Below are positions 18,101 through 24,686 of a DNA stretch of 64,000 nucleotides, one piece after another. The stretch's first letter is position 1. Every line of letters begins with the position of its first letter. Position numbers and translations under genes: made by a program. Location: assembly GCF_014863545.1 (NCBI RefSeq), contig NZ_CP062260.1, positions 2,604,001 to 2,668,000 of the forward strand, in the 5' to 3' direction. This DNA comes from Paenibacillus sp. JNUCC32. GTDB taxonomy: Bacteria; Bacillota; Bacilli; Paenibacillales; Paenibacillaceae. The notes under the pieces were generated by a model. The model had not been told where the DNA came from and searched no databases. It saw only the letters and a list, made by a program, of their open reading frames with translations.

Positions 18101-18354
18101 ATCACGTTAAGATGCCCCGGCTTTCCTTTACTGGTCGCATAAAGAACGTTGCGGCCTTCTTCCTTCCCTGCCGTACCGTTGAACACGGCAACCGTATAGT
18201 TGTTTGGAACGAGAATTTCCTCCGGTGTTCCGTATGTTTTCTGAGCAAGCCTGCTCTCCCCGGAAGCAGCCGTGAGACCGCCACCCGAACAAACCAATAA
18301 CAAACACAATGCCAGCATAAAGACCTGGTACTTGCCGCTTTTTGCAAATCTCAT
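15115..18354 (-). CDS. Secreted beta-propeller, carbohydrate-binding and FIMAH-domain protein
   Basis: A 1079-residue exported protein. A signal peptide (about 1-31) is followed by a long stretch of propeller-like repeats (about 40-670) with blades such as GRVYVGTYPGGKVYQYDP and IYAGTAHKQIVRVNL. Residues about 690-840 form a CBM4/9-like module starting NPGFEEEMKGWSQ. Then comes an Ig/OmpL47-like region (about 850-1000, with DKTAPVVEF). The last 70 residues look like a FIMAH domain (LTDEQADVLAKLAAYL). No catalytic motif stands out, so it may be a glycan-binding or lyase-like surface protein. AAGGAGG precedes the ATG, and an orphan AAAGGAGG lies about 110 bases upstream. Confidence 0.8.
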   Translation of the reverse strand: MRFAKSGKYQVFMLALCLLLVCSGGGLTAASGESRLAQKTYGTPEEILVPNNYTVAVFNGTAGKEEGRNVLYATSKGKPGHLNVIDLEDYKLLRSIPIGPSESSWAHTTAPDGTLFLAADGGGARLWSYSPVTHVPEQVAQFDGQSVPNSITTDEQGRVYVGTYPGGKVYQYDPATKQTKDYGRVIGVLDQEYVRSIAYQGGNIYAGTAHKQIVRVNLATGEKTNIAASLPVKEDTVYDLSTIDNRYLFARYTDGSGIPGEAFIYDTQTESWLDVVLENVTGLHATDSLDGKLYYMSDKKLKTFNLATHEVELTGMEYNSGFRGVDWVEFPNNPEYPGKNLVTVRYDGGVTIMNIETKQVHLMPPVIPGLPGVVNRLKSVSDTQLITTGSQARSSLVDLTNNTATPFSIGQADSVHAVGNKVYMGVYPEGGLYEFDLSTEPGLNNPKRLAVLGNDQERLVDISSSKGKLYISTISGYGTLGGSLTVYDTATGEINVHRNVVQNQSVLSTTVHDGKVFGSTTIRGGLGSEPTEAEAKIFVWDEETQQKITEFPLRVPGLDKPIFIGDLSAGPDGLIWGASYEYIFAIDPDTYEVVKSKKVYPSLNFSQWAHHPLRWSEDGLLYVLFNNKLTVIDPETLEHRTLADTSRFDLHVDGNLYFTDMQTNTILYRMEVDGEVVEEPPHTAVPVTNPGFEEEMKGWSQLFAPGNGYRYDLSTERSFTGAHSLKITDTLRTASVAVQSDAIPVVPGEEYTAGMNLYIESGQPGFMFRFFDSNNATISTLETHLDESRLAQWQKVTLRGKAPANAAYAKLIAVTSRYNVATAYYDDFFVTVKDSVPPVSTVSLSPSPNENGWVNADVSLSISSDRAYSIAYAAEGAQPIEKTTVKGSTAQLQITEEGVTTVTYSATNFSGVSEAPGTLNVQIDKTAPVVEFTGERTYTVTDSVYVSCSAVDSLSGLADNPCSLPLLERPAYSFEPGSHEISVTAVDLAGNKTESVFRFEVAVTYDSLIGLVERFAGSDQGIAQSLSTKLQGAKEAEDRGNDSAKQGKLNAFTNQVRAQSGNKLTDEQADVLAKLAAYL

Positions 18355-18959
18355 AAATGACCTCCTTAGATTTCGGTGTTGACTATCCCGAAAGACCGCT
18401 CCAATAGCTATGAACGAATCCGGCAGGCATTCAGCCTCTGTTTTTTAGTAATCTGAACCTCCTTTGGTCATGATTAGACGCAACCGCTCTGGTGGAATAT
18501 GGAAGACTAGCGGAACCGTCTGGCCGTATATTAGGAAAATACCGGGATGGTGTCAATCCATAACGATCATGCCATATTCCTCTTGTCCCTTTATTCGACA
18601 ATGTGGATATTTCAAAAGAAGCAGAAGCATCACAGCAGAAAAGTTGTTATTTCTAGCAGTTAACCAAGCTCGATTCTGTCACAAAGTTAAGATTAAACGA
18701 CTAAAAAGCCGCATCATAGGCGGCCCCGCATAGGCAGCAAGGTAACGTCATACGGATGGTATCTTGCTCAATTTTATCAAGCTCTTTATGAAATTCTACA
18801 ATTGGGATCATAGCGAAATGGCTGAGGTACCGATGATATCTCAAATGCGGGAATAGAAAAATAAAAGACTGCCCTTCAGCAGTCCTCCTGTCATTTCGTA
18901 TGTTACTCTGATATATCTGCACCGTCTTCATTCAGGCATCGAATGTAAACCCGGCACAT
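18355..18959. other. Intergenic region with leader and terminators
   Basis: It carries the leader of the 15115-18354 gene, including an orphan AAAGGAGG at 18458-18465 (minus strand) followed by ATTACT. There is a weak GCCGC/GCGGC hairpin with T5 at 18704-18724 (minus) and the regulator terminator at 18855-18884. I see no convincing gene in it. Confidence 0.5.
18855..18884 (-). terminator. Terminator after AraC regulator gene
   Basis: GACTGC / GCAGTC hairpin with six-base loop, followed in the minus direction by TTTTATTTTT. It lies about 75 bases past the stop at 18960. Confidence 0.75.
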
Positions 18960-19766
18960 TCATGGCTGCCTGCATGCCTGGCGGTACTGCCTCGGCGAAA
19001 CCCCGAACTGCTTGCGAAACTGATCGGCAAAATGATTGTAACTGTTAAACCCTACGTCATGAGCGGCTTCATTCGCCGTACGGCCCGAATGGCTCATCAA
19101 TAAAGCGGCATGGCGAACCCTCATCTGGTTCAGATGCTCCAAAATCGTGGATCCCGTTTGCTGTTTGAACAAGTGCGCCAGCCTGGATCCCGAAATTCCG
19201 ATCTCACGGGATAAGGCATCAATTTTGACGTTTTCTTTTAACGAACGGGATAACAACCCAAGCGTTTGCTCGACTCTGGGATCTAGCCTCTTGTTCGTCC
19301 GCTGTGCAAGCAGAAGCAAAATCTCACGCAGGGCGTTCTCGCACAGAGCTTCCCACAGTTCTAACCGGTCCAGCGAATCTTGCAGCACATTACGAAAGGC
19401 CAGCTCGACACGGCCTCGGACACGTTCATCGGGCAAGGTTTCGACCAGAAACTCCTCGTTCGGCAGCATCCCGTTTTCCGGAAGCCCGGGATAATGGATC
19501 CACAGAAAGTTCCAATGCGTCCCCTGCACGGTCCCGTATTCGTGGGCGATGTTGGCGCGCAGCAGGCCGAGCTGCCCGGATCCGCAGCGTTTCTCCCCGG
19601 CAGGCGTGCGGAAATAGCCCTCACCCTGCAGCGTGTAAACAAGCAGCCAGTCCTGCATTCCGTTAGGACGGCGCAGGCGATAAGAATCGTCTTGCTCGAA
19701 ATGATCGCCGAATATGGTTCCGGTGCTTTCTAAGGATATGGCATGCCTATCAGACGGCGTTCTCAA
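18960..19766 (-). CDS. AraC-family transcriptional regulator (PhyH partner 2)
   Basis: A 268-residue regulator. The N-terminal AraC-binding cupin (GEGYFRTPAGEKRCGSG, then HWNFLWIHYPG) is followed by two helix-turn-helix motifs from about residue 165 (LSREIGISGSRLAHLFKQQ and DVGFNSYNHFADQF). It ends GVSPRQYRQ. It is divergent from the PhyH gene at 19901 with 134 bp between, so it is the likely regulator of that gene. Confidence 0.88.
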   Translation of the reverse strand: MRTPSDRHAISLESTGTIFGDHFEQDDSYRLRRPNGMQDWLLVYTLQGEGYFRTPAGEKRCGSGQLGLLRANIAHEYGTVQGTHWNFLWIHYPGLPENGMLPNEEFLVETLPDERVRGRVELAFRNVLQDSLDRLELWEALCENALREILLLLAQRTNKRLDPRVEQTLGLLSRSLKENVKIDALSREIGISGSRLAHLFKQQTGSTILEHLNQMRVRHAALLMSHSGRTANEAAHDVGFNSYNHFADQFRKQFGVSPRQYRQACRQP

Positions 19767-19900
19767 GCGATCTCTCCTCCTCTGAACCCCGAATAGCAGA
19801 ATCCCGGTAATATTAAGCAGAAATCATACTTCCTCTCAAGATAAGCAGACCTTATTCTATTGTCAACAGGAAAACCATTAATTTGCGGGAGGGTATTGCT

Positions 19901-20707
19901 ATGAGAGAGAGGTTACACGTATTGACGGAAGAACAGCTGCACAAATTCGAAACGGAGGGATACTTGATTGTAAAAGGTCTCTTCCGCGAGGAGGAGCTGT
20001 CGGAGATCGAAGCAACGTTTGAGGAGATCAGCCACAAGACCGTACCCGGCCACTTTGAGCCTGTGCTGGACGATGAAACCGTTGAACCGCTCAAACGTTA
20101 TCCCCGCGTTATGCATCCGCACCGCTTTCATGCAACCGCGAAGAAATACATGCTGCATAAACCGGTCATGCAGGTATTGGCCGATTTGTACGGGGAAGCG
20201 GCGCTCGCCGCCCAAAGCATGTTCTATTACAAACCTCCAGGCTCCCGCGGCCAAGCGCTGCATCAGGACAACTTCTACCTGCAGGTGGAGCCGGGCAATT
20301 GCATTGCCGCATGGACCGCAATCGACGCGGCCGATGAAGAGAACGGCGGTTTGCTCGTCGTTCCGAAAACAAGTGATTATGACCTGGTATGCCCGGAGGA
20401 AGCCGATTCGAACGAGTCGTTTACCACTCATTTCGTGAAGCCGCCCAAGGATAGAAAGGTCCTCCCCGCGATCATGGACAAAGGGGACGTCCTGTTCTTT
20501 AACGGCAACCTGATCCACGGCTCCTACCGCAACAAATCCAACCGGTTCCGCCGCGCTTTCATCTGCCATTACGCCAACGCGTCGGCTACCAAAATCGGTG
20601 CATTTTATCGGCCTTTGTTCCGGGAAGACGGCACGGAGATCAACCTTGACGTCAATCCGAATGGCGGTCCGTGCGGCATCGAATTCGATACGGCTTATCC
20701 CCATTGA
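19901..20707 (+). CDS. PhyH-family Fe(II)/2-oxoglutarate dioxygenase
   Basis: A 268-residue dioxygenase. Iron ligands are His121 and Asp123 in LHQDN and His206 in LIHGS; Arg217 is the likely 2-oxoglutarate partner. The central WTAIDAADEENGGLLVVP is typical of the family. I chose the ATG after GGGAGGG (seven-base spacing); an upstream in-frame codon lies within that site. Unlike the 2168-2956 protein it has a Gly/Cys-containing tail, VNPNGGPCGIEFD. It is monocistronic and divergent from its AraC partner. The substrate is unknown. Confidence 0.88.
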   Translation: MRERLHVLTEEQLHKFETEGYLIVKGLFREEELSEIEATFEEISHKTVPGHFEPVLDDETVEPLKRYPRVMHPHRFHATAKKYMLHKPVMQVLADLYGEAALAAQSMFYYKPPGSRGQALHQDNFYLQVEPGNCIAAWTAIDAADEENGGLLVVPKTSDYDLVCPEEADSNESFTTHFVKPPKDRKVLPAIMDKGDVLFFNGNLIHGSYRNKSNRFRRAFICHYANASATKIGAFYRPLFREDGTEINLDVNPNGGPCGIEFDTAYPH

Positions 20708-20714
20708 TATAAAG

Positions 20715-20747
20715 GCGGCCAGCGTACATCTTAGAGACGCTGGCCGC
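20715..20747 (+). terminator. Hairpin after PhyH gene
   Basis: GCGGCCAGCGT pairs with a downstream ACGCTGGCCGC, leaving a loop of about ten bases, eight bases past the stop at 20707. The U tract is weak, so termination efficiency is uncertain. Confidence 0.65.
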
Positions 20748-20789
20748 ACTGGTTTCCTCGAATAGAAGACCTCTTCTCATAGCAATGCC

Positions 20790-21126
20790 CTATTTACTGT
20801 AGTACAGTCCAAGTACACCGTTGCTATAGGTTTTACTGCTGGTAAGGTTCATAGTGAATCGTTTATTTGCAAGCGCAAACAACCGTTCCCCCTGTGAAAC
20901 GATTACCGGATGTATAAATAACCACAGATCATCAAATAAATCATGTTGGATAAATAATTGCCACGTTCTTACTCCACTCTCTACAGAGATATTCCCTTCT
21001 CTATTTTTGAGCATTTCGATTTAAATAATCTTCAAAGATTTCCTCATTTAATGTCATCCATTGATCTTCATTTGATACAATGCCGTCCATCGTAGTCTGC
21101 ATAGTCAGAATGATTCTACCCATCAT
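20790..21126 (-). pseudogene. Dihydrofolate-reductase/RibD-C-like gene, internally deleted
   Basis: Two pieces of a DHFR-like gene lie on one strand. The 5' piece starts at 21126 behind GAGGAGG and reads MMGRIILTMQTTDGIVSN, stopping after about 40 residues. The 3' piece, in another frame, reads GVRTWQLFIQHDLFDDLWLF then HPVIVSQGERLFALANK and ends GVLGLYYSK at 20790. The middle of the protein, perhaps 60-80 residues, is absent and the frame shifts at the junction near 21010. The gene is dead unless a truncated N-terminal peptide is made. Confidence 0.75.
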
Positions 21127-21379
21127 TAAGTCCTCCTCGATTCACATATTGAGCATGCACACTGATTTTATCGTACTCAACTATCCATGATTTCTTCTTA
21201 ATTGCTGATTTCCACATCATTAAAAACAAATAAAACAAAAACGCGATAGTCGCGGTTTCTAGTGTGTATATGTTTTTGTCTCTGGCTATCACGTTATCTG
21301 CTTCAACCGTCATTTCAAGCAATGGATCGGCGTTGCTCCCTCTATCGGTTATCACCGGAGCTTTTCCGGTGTTTTCGCG
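21127..21379. other. Intergenic region with inverted repeat
   Basis: A 79-codon minus-strand frame (GTG start) lacks a ribosome site and is not called. The perfect inverted repeat CACCGGA-gcttt-TCCGGTG at 21353-21371, followed by TTTT on the plus strand, could be an upstream insulating terminator for the RHH gene. Confidence 0.4.
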
Positions 21380-21434
21380 CGTTCTGATATCGTGTTAATA
21401 ACGTGTTGACAACGTGTATATATTATGTGTACAA
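21380..21434. repeat. Five tandem 11-bp repeats overlapping the RHH promoter
   Basis: Consecutive 11-base units are CGTTCTGATAT, CGTGTTAATAA, CGTGTTGACAA, CGTGTATATAT and TATGTGTACAA. The three central copies share CGTGT exactly; the outer two are degenerate. The unit is about one helical turn, so bound proteins would lie on the same face. They cover the -35 box and spacer. This is the expected shape of an RHH autoregulatory operator. Confidence 0.7.
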
Positions 21435-21435
21435 T
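21406..21435 (+). promoter_or_regulatory. Promoter of the RHH regulator gene
   Basis: Perfect -35 TTGACA at 21406-21411, 18-base spacer, and TACAAT at 21430-21435, about 30 bases before the start codon. It is embedded in the 11-bp repeats. Confidence 0.75.
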
Positions 21436-21464
21436 AGATTCACTACGTTAAGGAGGTTTTGCCC

Positions 21465-21872
21465 ATGGATACCAATCTGCACATCCGTCTATCCAAAGAC
21501 CTCAAGGAGAGCTTTCAAGAGATTGCGAAGGAGAATAACACAGACCCTTCAACTCTTGTTCGCGACTGGATCGGCAATTATGTAGCTGAGCATCGAGGAA
21601 CAGATGAAGATACAGCTGCCGAGTTATACTTGGCAGGTTACCAATTACAGCAAGCGCTTGGAGGAAGAGAACATGTCAGCAAGGAATTCGCCAAACAATT
21701 GCAGGAGTATTCCTTGACGAACCAGAAGGAGTTCACTCAATTGATCTTGACTACCTATATGGATCTGGATCTTACGATTCCTTCGTGTTTATCCAAGGCT
21801 TATAAAGGTTACGCTTATTCTCAAATGTTTTTGTTGGGTTTAATCGGTGATAAGCCTAAGGATTTAGCATAA
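21465..21872 (+). CDS. Ribbon-helix-helix DNA-binding protein
   Basis: A 135-residue protein. Residues 3-45 form a ribbon-helix-helix domain (beta strand NLHIRLSKDL, then helices FQEIAKENN and STLVRDWIGNYV). The remaining 90 residues are helical and unfamiliar. AAGGAGG lies nine bases before the ATG. No toxin-like gene follows, so it does not look like half of an antitoxin pair. The tandem repeats over its promoter point to autorepression. Confidence 0.8.
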   Translation: MDTNLHIRLSKDLKESFQEIAKENNTDPSTLVRDWIGNYVAEHRGTDEDTAAELYLAGYQLQQALGGREHVSKEFAKQLQEYSLTNQKEFTQLILTTYMDLDLTIPSCLSKAYKGYAYSQMFLLGLIGDKPKDLA

Positions 21873-21949
21873 AGCGTTCTTTTATGAAGTCTGAGTGGCT
21901 TCATATATTAGTGCGCAAGAGAAAATCTACCCTTTCCTGCCGGTTCAAC

Positions 21950-21975
21950 ATAAAAAACCGTCTACAAGTAGACGG
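21950..21975 (-). terminator. Terminator of the germinant-receptor operon
   Basis: CCGTCTAC-aa-GTAGACGG perfect hairpin with six A before it on the plus strand, i.e. a U tract for the minus transcript, about 80 bases past the gerB stop. Confidence 0.8.
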
Positions 21976-22053
21976 ATCGCGCAAGCCAAACTATTTCCAT
22001 TTCAATCAGGTTTACAATGGATTATCAAACAAACCACTTTGTCCTCCAACCGT

Positions 22054-23178
22054 TCAAGCGGATTTCGAGGACTTTTTATTTTTTTTGAACAGCCATTTCC
22101 GGAGTCCATGCATGACAAACAATAGCAGTGGGAATATAAACCCGATGGTGATCGTATATGGAATCCAGGTCTTTGAGTCCCATTCCAACTTGAATGGAAC
22201 ATTGGGATATATGAAGACGGAAACTGCCGCAAGTATCCAGCCTAGCGGCACGACCAGCGGCTGATAATTTTTGATTTTAAATATCTGACTGACGCCGATC
22301 GCAATGGCGTAAAAGTACAAAGAGATTCGGAAAAATAAAGTGATAAACCACATCACCGCCATGACTGCTTCAATACGCTGAAGAAAATTACCGATATTGA
22401 TTTTTTTGGCCAACATATAACTGGGGTACATATTTCGTGCCGTAATGTCCGGGCCCAAGACCAAAATCGCTAATCCAATAATCGTAAAAAGCACCCCCGC
22501 ACCGATTAGGCTACCGATATATACGGCTTTGTATGCCTCCGCCGGGCGGTTAACGGCCCCCGGGTAGATGATCATCAACACGACGTGCGGCAAAAACGCA
22601 GTACTAACGAAAGAGATTGCGGCAGGGAAGATAGGCTTGGCACCCGATTCGAAAATGGGAAGTGCATTCTCCCATTTAATCTCCGAGAATAATAAAATGC
22701 TCATGGACAGAAACAGAAGAAGAAACCATGGAAACAGTATCTCCGCTGATCTGGCCAGCACTTCGAGCCCCAAACGCACCCCCAGGACAACAAGGGCCCC
22801 GAAGAGGAAAATGATCGCCTGAATCGGGGTTTCGGGCAGCATTTGTATGGTCATGAAGTCGCTAATTTCGTGTAACACCCAAGCGGGACCACTTAGGAGC
22901 AATGTAGTTAATAACAGAAAGTTTACCGTTTTGCCGATCCATTTCCCTAAAAGTTTCTCGGATAATTGCATCAAATTCGTTTCCGGATACTTTTTGGACA
23001 ATTGCAACTGCAGCGCCAAGATCATGAATCCTAGACCGATCCCGACCAAAGCGGCAATCCATGCATCTTGCTTAGCAATGTTAGCCGTACCCGAAGGAAC
23101 GATAAGGATAGCGCTCCCGATCGTATACATGGCAGTTAAAATGCTGACCTGGCGCAATGATATTTTGACAACGGGCAT
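22054..23178 (-). CDS. Germinant receptor B subunit (GerAB/ArcD-like)
   Basis: A 374-residue membrane protein of the amino-acid/polyamine transporter-like GerAB family, with about ten helices. It starts KISLRQVSILTAMYTIGSAI and has a Lys/Arg-rich tail (HGLRKWLFKKNKKSSK). In spores this subunit binds the germinant in the inner membrane. I chose the ATG after AAAGGAGCAGGAAAG; the open frame extends 16 codons upstream without a site. It is last in the order gerA-gerC-small-gerB. Confidence 0.9.
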   Translation of the reverse strand: MPVVKISLRQVSILTAMYTIGSAILIVPSGTANIAKQDAWIAALVGIGLGFMILALQLQLSKKYPETNLMQLSEKLLGKWIGKTVNFLLLTTLLLSGPAWVLHEISDFMTIQMLPETPIQAIIFLFGALVVLGVRLGLEVLARSAEILFPWFLLLFLSMSILLFSEIKWENALPIFESGAKPIFPAAISFVSTAFLPHVVLMIIYPGAVNRPAEAYKAVYIGSLIGAGVLFTIIGLAILVLGPDITARNMYPSYMLAKKINIGNFLQRIEAVMAVMWFITLFFRISLYFYAIAIGVSQIFKIKNYQPLVVPLGWILAAVSVFIYPNVPFKLEWDSKTWIPYTITIGFIFPLLLFVMHGLRKWLFKKNKKSSKSA

Positions 23179-23195
23179 CTTTCCTGCTCCTTTTC

Positions 23196-23435
23196 TTATT
23201 GGATCAAACCGATAGCAGAGAGCCAATCACTGAACGGCTTGAATACGATCGTTAACATAACCATAGGAGTTGGAATATCGTTCATGACCGTTTGGACCAC
23301 GCTTATTCCAATGCCTATAATCATAAATGCCGTGAACCCCCAAATTTCCCTTTGTTCTTTTTCCCGGAGCATCCTCGGCAGCTCAAGCCAGGTTAGGATG
23401 GTGGCTGAAATTGCAATAATCGCGATATTCAGCAT
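23196..23435 (-). CDS. Small two-helix membrane protein of germinant-receptor operon
   Basis: A 79-residue protein with two membrane helices (about residues 2-18 and 31-50) and a short tail ending DWLSAIGLIQ. Small D-subunit genes with this size and topology are known beside some Bacillus germinant-receptor operons, where they modulate the response. The ATG at 23435 has GAGGCG upstream. The gene sits tightly between gerC (9 bp) and gerB (17 bp). Confidence 0.75.
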   Translation of the reverse strand: MLNIAIIAISATILTWLELPRMLREKEQREIWGFTAFMIIGIGISVVQTVMNDIPTPMVMLTIVFKPFSDWLSAIGLIQ

Positions 23436-23444
23436 CAATTCGCC

Positions 23445-24650
23445 TCATTCCTTTAGATCATTTAGAAAAGAATCATTGGTTGTTCCGGTTCGCCGGATTT
23501 TGTAATCCACATGAATATGAGTCTCGAGGTTTGGAAAATACCGGTCGTTCCACTCTTCCTCCATTGCCTTCCACGCTTTCGGATGCGAACGGCGAAAAGC
23601 CTCCCCGAAGCCGAATATGTCCACTTTAAACTCATCCTGCACTTTATTGATAACGGACTCCAAGCTTTGGGTTATGTTTTCTTCCATTTCGACTTCGAGA
23701 TCCCTCACGGTTGCTGGCTGCGTCAGATCCAATCCGCTGCACTCCACAGCACCAATATTTCCCTCCAAACGAATCATGATATCCATTTCTGGACGGGATT
23801 CGACGAATCTTCCTTTCATCTTGGAATCGGTTCTCAGCGTCTCCACGACAACCTTTCCATCGTTCCGGCAGGGAATAAACGCTACGGAGCTTTTCACGTG
23901 CCCCCTTATGAGTCGATACCCCCTGCTATCCTTCTCGTTTAACCATCCGATCAGCTTGTCAAATTTGAAAACGGCAAGCCCCGAATATTTCAATTGGCTC
24001 GGTGTATCGATATTTTCTACGTTTTTCCTCGTTTTTCCAAAATCCCGATTCCCTGTTATCACCAGTCCTGTAAGCACGGGGTGTTTTCCGCTGCTGGTAA
24101 TATCACTTATCAATTGATCCAGTGTCACAGCCATGCTGGGTGACCAAACCTTCTCCGAGATTTGCAGGGAATCGTAAAGTTTATTGGCAGGAATCGTTTC
24201 CATGGACGTCATGATTTTCAAGGTTTCCTCCACTGTTGCTCCTTTGGTAACAACCAGGTAGAAATCGGGTCTGAATTCGTGATCCCTCGATAACAAGTCA
24301 AGTACTTTGGCTATCCCTTCCCTTGCCATCGCCTCATCCATCAGAAACATCCGTAAATGGGAAAAATATATTTTTCGCGGGCTGATCTGAGTAATCCTTC
24401 GCGCCGCTTCAAATATGGTGTCGCCTTCAGCCGTAAACAGCGTAGCAGGCGCTTGGGGACTTCCGCTCCTTTTGGCTGTGATCTGCCCGGGAATAGCGAC
24501 TTGGACCGATAAACGGTAGCGGCCGTCTACCCAGTCAACCCCTGCGGCCACCGCTACGGCCAGCTCGTTCAATTCCCTCCGGTTCCAGCAACCGCTCAGA
24601 AGAAGCGTGATGACGATATGTAGGATAAGCAAGGTCAATATCCGTTTCAT
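23445..24650 (-). CDS. Germinant receptor C subunit (Ger(x)C lipoprotein)
   Basis: A 401-residue lipoprotein. The signal ends in LLSGC with Cys21 for lipidation, followed by WNRRELNEL, the usual Ger(x)C opening. The rest contains typical blocks such as SGLAVFKFDKLIGWLNEKDS and a C-terminal amphipathic domain. It acts on the outer face of the spore inner membrane with the A and B subunits. It starts 36 bp after gerA stops. Confidence 0.9.
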   Translation of the reverse strand: MKRILTLLILHIVITLLLSGCWNRRELNELAVAVAAGVDWVDGRYRLSVQVAIPGQITAKRSGSPQAPATLFTAEGDTIFEAARRITQISPRKIYFSHLRMFLMDEAMAREGIAKVLDLLSRDHEFRPDFYLVVTKGATVEETLKIMTSMETIPANKLYDSLQISEKVWSPSMAVTLDQLISDITSSGKHPVLTGLVITGNRDFGKTRKNVENIDTPSQLKYSGLAVFKFDKLIGWLNEKDSRGYRLIRGHVKSSVAFIPCRNDGKVVVETLRTDSKMKGRFVESRPEMDIMIRLEGNIGAVECSGLDLTQPATVRDLEVEMEENITQSLESVINKVQDEFKVDIFGFGEAFRRSHPKAWKAMEEEWNDRYFPNLETHIHVDYKIRRTGTTNDSFLNDLKE

Positions 24651-24686
24651 TCAATTCACTCGCTTTCCCGCTTGTATGAAAATTAG

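Noticed and set aside
18704..18724. GCCGC/GCGGC hairpin with T5 on the minus strand
   Set aside because: Only five base pairs, and a better terminator lies at 18855-18884; not given its own feature.
18464..18733. 89-codon plus-strand frame upstream of the AraC gene
   Set aside because: No ribosome site, no recognisable domain, and it runs through a leader and a hairpin on the other strand.
21116..21355. 79-codon minus-strand frame with one hydrophobic stretch
   Set aside because: Its GTG start has no ribosome site and lies in an inverted repeat. It also overlaps the ribosome site of the adjacent pseudogene.
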